From positions 9,855,001 to 9,919,000 of the forward strand of contig CM062199.1 of assembly GCA_031216445.1 (NCBI GenBank): a stretch of DNA of 64,000 bases. The letters run 5' to 3'. Shown one piece after another: positions 61,501 through 64,000 of this stretch. Below the pieces are notes generated by a model. It was not told the DNA's origin. It ran no database searches and worked only from the letters and a program-made list of their open reading frames with translations. The translations under genes were made by a program, and so were the position numbers. The stretch comes from Lateolabrax maculatus. Its lineage: Eukaryota > Chordata > Actinopteri > Acropomatiformes > Lateolabracidae. How positions within the stretch are numbered: the first letter of the stretch is position 1; each line of letters starts with the position of its first letter.

Positions 61501-63445
61501 TAACATTGATTTACACAACGCATGACAACTTCGCAAAGTAATTTGCAGAGCAATAAACTCAAGTCTATACAAGAAATAAAATGTAGTAAAAGCCGAGGTT
61601 ACTTCATGGCAGTACCTGCGAATCGAACACAATATATGATTGGAGTGAATAAAATTTTGGATTTACAAAAGTATTCTAAAATGCTTTTTAAAAAGGGCAA
61701 AATGTGAGTCCTGGATGGGAACCAAGGCTGTAGAAGCTTGCTCACACATGTATGTACTGGTACACTCCGGTTCATGAAGGGTTAAACATTTTATACACCA
61801 TGTTCCTTTGACCTTAGTGGCTCCGTTTGTGTCAGGAGGGAGAACAATAAGCTAAAAAAAAAAAGATACCACTTCTTCAGGTGCATGATTACACTCTGAA
61901 GCAAACCCCATACAATAGCCTTGCAATGCCCATTATTTTCAGAATTTGTCAAACGCATTCTGTTTTAGACAGCGTGTCAGAGAAGCGGCGACTCGACTCA
62001 GTGGTAATATCGTGTCTCCCTCATGCATGCGAACGGGAGCCTTAAACAGTGTAGGGCAGAGTGGAGTACTGCTCCTACAGACAGGAGTCACAGCTCCAGT
62101 TACCTCTCCAAGCCTCTGCACAGGCACATGCACATGCACATGCATATGCACATGCACATGCACATCCTACTGACACTCACTCGTGCTGTGGGCCACAAGT
62201 CCTTGATGACACTTTCTATTCTGTTCACGACATCCCTCCTCATGGCCTCCTCCTCTGGCCGCGGGGACATGAAGTTGAAAAAGTCCACGATTTCTTCATG
62301 AAGACTGCAAAGAATCAAGGGAGAACAGGACAGCTGTGGTTATGGACTGACGCACCAGAGGCAAGGCGAGCACTGTGTATGACCATACGCCGCACTGCTG
62401 GATGGTGTGTGAGGATTCAGGTGGATGGCATCAGGCCTGGGCCTACCTAAGACTGTGCTGCAGGTAACAGACAAAAGGAAGCACTGACAGAAACTGTTCA
62501 ACGGATTCACGCTCAGGGAAAACTCAAGTTAAATACAGTATTTAACAAAAACACTTAAATTGCACATTTCTTGCAAAAGCACAATGGCGCATGTGGGTCA
62601 TTAATGCCGTGCACATGGCCTTGCAATTCACTGACTGCTCATTTTGTGGGGTGAAAATGCCTTTATGAACCCTGCAATGACTGAAACCTCTCTCCCTCTC
62701 TCTCCAGGTCTCCTTACCCGTTGATACCCGGGCTGTACCGCCTGGTCTTCCACAGGCTGCAGGAGGAGTCCACATAGTGGCCATTGCAGCCGTGGGACAG
62801 GAGCGGGTTGATGCCGTGGAAAGTGTTGGCCCTGTTCAGATGCCTCCTGCGGCCGGATGGATGTGACTGCTGCTGCTGCTGGTGCTGCTGCTGGTGGTGG
62901 TGGTGGTGCTTGTTCCCATGCTGATTTTTCATGCCGGTGGGGGTGTGGCCGAAGGACTGTAGCATGCTGCGACAGTGCTGCTGAGCGGCGTGGAGAGGCG
63001 GAGGGGGATGCTGCCGCCGGAGGTTGTTCTCGTTCAGCTCGTGCTCGCCGTAGCGGAAAAACCGGCCGGCGTCCTCCGCCGCGTTCAGGTTGTCGATCTG
63101 CAGCGAGGAGCCGCACGGCGACGAGCCCTCGGCCTCCGAGTCCAGGGAGGAGGAGGACGGCGACAGGGAGCCCTTCCTCCGGACGCTTCCCCTCTCTCCT
63201 CCGCCGCCGTCGCGCTTCGGCAGTTTTCCAAACACACCCCCCGGCAGCGGCGCTACATTTTTGCAATACTCGCCGCTCGAGTCCGTGGAGTTGGCGTTTT
63301 GCGCCGCGAAGTTGCGCTGGTGGTGGAGGTGGTTGTCGATGCCGGAGTTGGCTCCAAATCCCTGAGAGGTTTCCCAAATGTGCATCCAGAGGGAATTCGC
63401 AGGTCCCTTCTGCTCCGGCTGGATCCAAGCGGTCCTGGGATCCAT
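55151..63445 (-). CDS. tent4a: Terminal nucleotidyltransferase 4A (PAPD7), complete coding sequence in 12 exons
   Basis: Non-canonical poly(A) polymerase of the TRF4/TENT4 family. Known members extend mRNA tails with A and occasional G in the nucleus, shielding them from CCR4-NOT, and work in TRAMP-like or ZCCHC14-guided complexes. The twelve minus-strand exons join in frame to 821 residues. Residues 1-242 are disordered (Ser/Pro/His/Gln-rich), with MDPRTAWIQPEQKGPANSLW at the start as in vertebrate TENT4A. The nucleotidyltransferase core follows, with the GS motif (Gly289-Ser290) and catalytic Asp301, Asp303 and Asp356. The PAP-associated domain covers about residues 419-490, with GRSSYG just after. 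The C-terminus is low-complexity and ends in a basic WRRRKRD segment. An in-frame stop lies 12 nt upstream of the ATG, so this start is firm. The paralogue tent4b is less likely: the N-terminus and the adcy2 neighbour both point to tent4a. Confidence 0.95.
55595..55915 (-). other. tent4a: tent4a intron 11
   Basis: 321 bp. It ends in an unusually long pyrimidine tract (about 55598-55630 on the plus strand, read as T/C-rich) before TTCTAG. Confidence 0.9.
55916..56053 (-). CDS. tent4a: tent4a coding exon 11 (residues 629-674)
   Basis: Acceptor TTCTCAG/GAG and donor CAG/GTCGGT. 46 codons, phase 0. It encodes ESDSPPSSNATIQLHPLTLA, then a low-complexity segment ending GFIHTTPQ. Confidence 0.85.
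56309..56490 (-). CDS. tent4a: tent4a coding exon 10 (residues 568-628)
   Basis: Acceptor TCCTAG/AT and donor ATC/GTAAGG. It encodes a variable Ser/Pro-rich stretch ending SSFGSDI, which with the next exon gives GSDIESDSPP, comparable to GSDVDSDTPP in human TENT4A. Confidence 0.88.
56676..56779 (-). CDS. tent4a: tent4a coding exon 9 (residues 533-567)
   Basis: Acceptor GTTGCAG/T and donor G/GTAACT. It encodes STLGRIIKVSPEVLAYRDWT, then IKKWGAKQYAKLENH, the end of the conserved catalytic region. Confidence 0.92.
56895..57021 (-). CDS. tent4a: tent4a coding exon 8 (residues 491-532)
   Basis: Acceptor TTCACAG/AG and donor AG/GTTGGT. It encodes ENDVGRSSYGVLQVKQVFDF, then AYMVLSHGVSPLARAYPNKE. 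NDVGRSSYG is a TENT4 signature. Confidence 0.93.
57230..57443 (-). CDS. tent4a: tent4a coding exon 7 (residues 420-490, PAP-associated domain)
   Basis: Acceptor TCACAG/TTG and donor G/GTTAGA, phase 1. It encodes LHPRIDTRRSNINLGILLIE, LFELYGRDFNYMKTGIRVKN and RPSMLCIEDPIQP, the core of the PAP/25A-associated domain. The join to exon 8 gives Pro-Glu-Asn where human has Pro-Gly-Asn. Confidence 0.94.
57444..57946 (-). other. tent4a: tent4a intron 6
   Basis: 503 bp, GTACAC to TCACAG. Nothing recognised beyond AT-rich sequence. Confidence 0.9.
57947..58075 (-). CDS. tent4a: tent4a coding exon 6 (residues 377-419)
   Basis: Acceptor CTTGTAG/AAG and donor CAG/GTACAC. It encodes KKYTVLPPLIFVLKQFLLQR-type sequence (the first Lys of that pair ends exon 5), then [20 protein letters not shown], a highly conserved TENT4 segment around the nucleotide-recognition region. 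Confidence 0.94.
58137..59185 (-). mobile_element. hAT transposon remnant inserted in tent4a intron 5
   Basis: It starts CAGGGCTGGACGATATGG and ends TATTGCCCAGCCCTA, giving imperfect terminal inverted repeats. It is flanked by a perfect 8-bp direct repeat GCTGAAAA (58129-58136 and 59186-59193), the hAT-type target duplication. Inside, the minus strand (59107-58892) carries an open frame with SLTIHYVEKERNLQSRCLET and AYFPDDHTAEIIAQGL, which resemble hAT/ZBED-type transposases. Only this fragment of about 70 codons is left, so the 1049-bp element is a non-autonomous or internally deleted copy. Confidence 0.88.
59215..59322 (-). CDS. tent4a: tent4a coding exon 5 (residues 341-376, third catalytic Asp)
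   Basis: Acceptor CCTCAG/GTA and donor AAG/GTAAGC. It encodes VPIIKLTDHETEVKVDISFN, with Asp356 as the third catalytic aspartate, then VETAVKAAQFIKSYLK. It is followed by the hAT-filled intron 5. Confidence 0.94.
59437..59557 (-). CDS. tent4a: tent4a coding exon 4 (residues 300-340, first catalytic Asp pair)
   Basis: Acceptor TCTCAG/T and donor ACA/GTAAGT. It encodes SDIDLVVFGKWDHPPLQELE and continues to IKVLDKAT. Asp301 and Asp303 form the DxD metal-binding pair. Confidence 0.94.
59558..60488 (-). other. tent4a: tent4a intron 3
   Basis: 931 bp, GTATTC to CTCAG. AT-rich, no recognised element. Confidence 0.9.
60489..60535 (-). CDS. tent4a: tent4a coding exon 3 (residues 285-299, GS motif)
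   Basis: A 47-nt microexon-like exon, acceptor CCGCAG/GTG and donor AG/GTATTC. It encodes VEIFGSFSTGLYLPT plus two bases of Ser300. It carries the nucleotide-binding Gly-Ser motif of the polymerase-beta fold. Confidence 0.94.
60536..62180 (-). other. tent4a: tent4a intron 2
   Basis: About 1.65 kb. Apart from the TGCATG repeat beside the donor and short A/T runs, I see only AT-rich unique sequence. Confidence 0.9.
62119..62166 (-). repeat. tent4a: TGCATG-type hexanucleotide repeat at start of tent4a intron 2
   Basis: On the transcript strand this is a (TGCATG)n-type tandem repeat. TGCATG occurs at plus positions 62157-62162, 62151-62156, 62139-62144, 62133-62138 and 62127-62132, with one variant unit TGCATA in between. 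The first copy begins 19 nt inside the intron. Confidence 0.9.
62181..62304 (-). CDS. tent4a: tent4a coding exon 2 (residues 243-284)
   Basis: Acceptor TTTGCAG/T and donor CGA/GTGAGT. It encodes LHEEIVDFFNFMSPRPEEEA, then MRRDVVNRIESVIKDLWPTAR, the helical start of the nucleotidyltransferase fold. The last codon gives Arg where human TENT4A has Asp. Five TGCATG motifs follow within 54 nt of the donor. Confidence 0.94.
62305..62717 (-). other. tent4a: tent4a intron 1
   Basis: 413 bp, GTAAGG to TTGCAG. No repeat or RNA gene recognised. Confidence 0.9.
62718..63445 (-). CDS. tent4a: tent4a coding exon 1 (residues 1-242, disordered N-terminus)
   Basis: ATG at 63445; donor CGG/GTAAGG after GIN and two bases of Gly. 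The sequence is CpG-rich. It encodes the conserved opening MDPRTAWIQPEQKG, Ser-rich and acidic patches, a His/Gln tract (HHHHHQQQHQQQQQ) and TRRYSPGI before the core. The exon also contains long open frames on the opposite strand and in other frames, which reflect its GC content. Confidence 0.94.
62868..62911 (-). repeat. tent4a: CAC/CAG codon repeat encoding a His/Gln tract in tent4a
   Basis: Trinucleotide-type repeat in exon 1 giving HHHHHQQQHQQQQQ. Its length is likely polymorphic. His runs of this kind can direct proteins to nuclear speckles (family-independent knowledge); the role here is inference. Confidence 0.85.
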
Positions 63446-63760
63446 TGGACTCCGGGTTCAGCGGGAGCCTCTTCACGGGAAAACGGCGAGCGGTGCGGCA
63501 AATAACACACCCTGCACTCAGGGGAAACCGACAGATCCTACCGCGTCGATTTACTCGTTGTCCTCGGTGTGCTTCATGTCTGGAAACTGGCTTGGGGTTT
63601 TTTTTTTTTATTATTTTTTTTTTTTTTTAAACGGCTTGCCCAACTCCACTCCCCATGTAAGCCAGCCAATATGGCGCACCCAGCAGCACGGATCCGCGTC
63701 TACGCATGTCCGAGGGATTTAAATCTTTGAACACACCCCTCAGGACTGAGAGCTGCGTCA
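63446..63760 (-). promoter_or_regulatory. tent4a: tent4a 5' UTR and CpG-rich promoter with NF-Y/YY1-like site
   Basis: CpG density is high from exon 1 through about 63760 and drops beyond. On the transcript strand GCCATATT (63675-63668) fits the YY1 consensus GCCATNTT, and it overlaps ATTGG (63670-63666), an inverted CCAAT box. A long poly(A) stretch on the transcript strand (plus-strand T run, 63599-63629) lies between this site and the ATG. No TATA box is seen. The start site is inferred to lie near the YY1-like element. Confidence 0.5.
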
Positions 63761-64000
63761 AGTCCGACACCGACAGGCCGGACACACCGGAAACACAACT
63801 GTTTCTAACACAACCACAAAATTACAAATACATTTGCGCCAGAAATACTTTGATTTATTTGCGTCTCCCACGTTTGTCTTATTGTGAATTAATTTATGTC
63901 AATCGTCTTTACAAACCTGATATATCTTTGGTTGAATACTGTGTCATTCAGTATAAATACCAGTCTAACAATGCACAATCACACGAAGCATTTCAAAAAG
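63761..64000. other. Upstream flank of tent4a
   Basis: AT-rich sequence after the CpG-rich promoter; no gene or repeat recognised up to the window edge. Confidence 0.7.

Noticed and set aside
62628..63476. 282-residue minus-strand frame overlapping tent4a exon 1 in another frame
   Set aside because: It is a frame-shifted shadow; the tent4a frame has the conserved start MDPRTAWIQPEQKG and splices in frame to the catalytic exons.
62857..63630. 257-residue open frame on the plus strand across tent4a exon 1
   Set aside because: It is antisense to a confirmed CpG-rich coding exon, Arg/Ala/Gly-rich, with no recognised domain; open antisense frames are expected in GC-rich exons.

Overview
This is vertebrate genomic DNA, almost certainly from a ray-finned (probably percomorph) fish. 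Exons are short and separated by AT-rich introns. The interspersed repeats are types I recognise from teleost genomes: a tRNA-derived SINE, a Tc1-like element, hAT-type elements with 8-bp target duplications, and several MITE-like families. No bacterial, plasmid, phage or CRISPR content is visible.

Two protein-coding genes are present, both on the minus strand and in the same order. On the right, tent4a (papd7; a nuclear non-canonical poly(A)/mixed-tail polymerase) is complete. It has 12 coding exons from 63445 down to 55151, encoding 821 residues, with a probable 3' UTR reaching about 53115. On the left, adcy2 (membrane adenylyl cyclase type 2) is partial. Its first six coding exons, from 33046 (or from an upstream in-frame ATG at 33355) down to 316, encode the first membrane domain and the beginning of the C1a catalytic domain. 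The gene continues past the left edge. The order TENT4A then ADCY2, both in the same direction, matches human 5p15.31, so this is conserved synteny, but here only about 20 kb separates them.

Layout: 1-33.4 kb is adcy2, dominated by long introns of about 13.5, 11.8, 3.9 and 2.5 kb. These contain a SINE nested in a MITE-like repeat (8.87-9.55 kb), a 15-bp-TIR element (21.6-22.1 kb) and a hAT-like element (24.5-25.4 kb). 33.4-53.1 kb is intergenic, with microsatellites, a roughly 0.5-kb duplicated block (41.45 and 45.31 kb), an inverted pair of CCCTAACC-containing repeats, a dead Tc1-like transposon (49.9-50.6 kb) and a hairpin-ended repeat (50.8-51.3 kb). 53.1-63.8 kb is tent4a, with a CpG-rich first exon and promoter. 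A hAT insertion fills nearly all of its intron 5.

The two genes have unrelated biochemical roles (mRNA tail extension and cAMP synthesis), and nothing in the sequence suggests that they act together. I found no new multi-gene system. The points most worth checking are a GC-AG intron in adcy2, a possible 103-residue N-terminal extension of adcy2, the hAT insertion that enlarged tent4a intron 5, and a cluster of five TGCATG (RBFOX-type) motifs just downstream of a tent4a 5' splice site.
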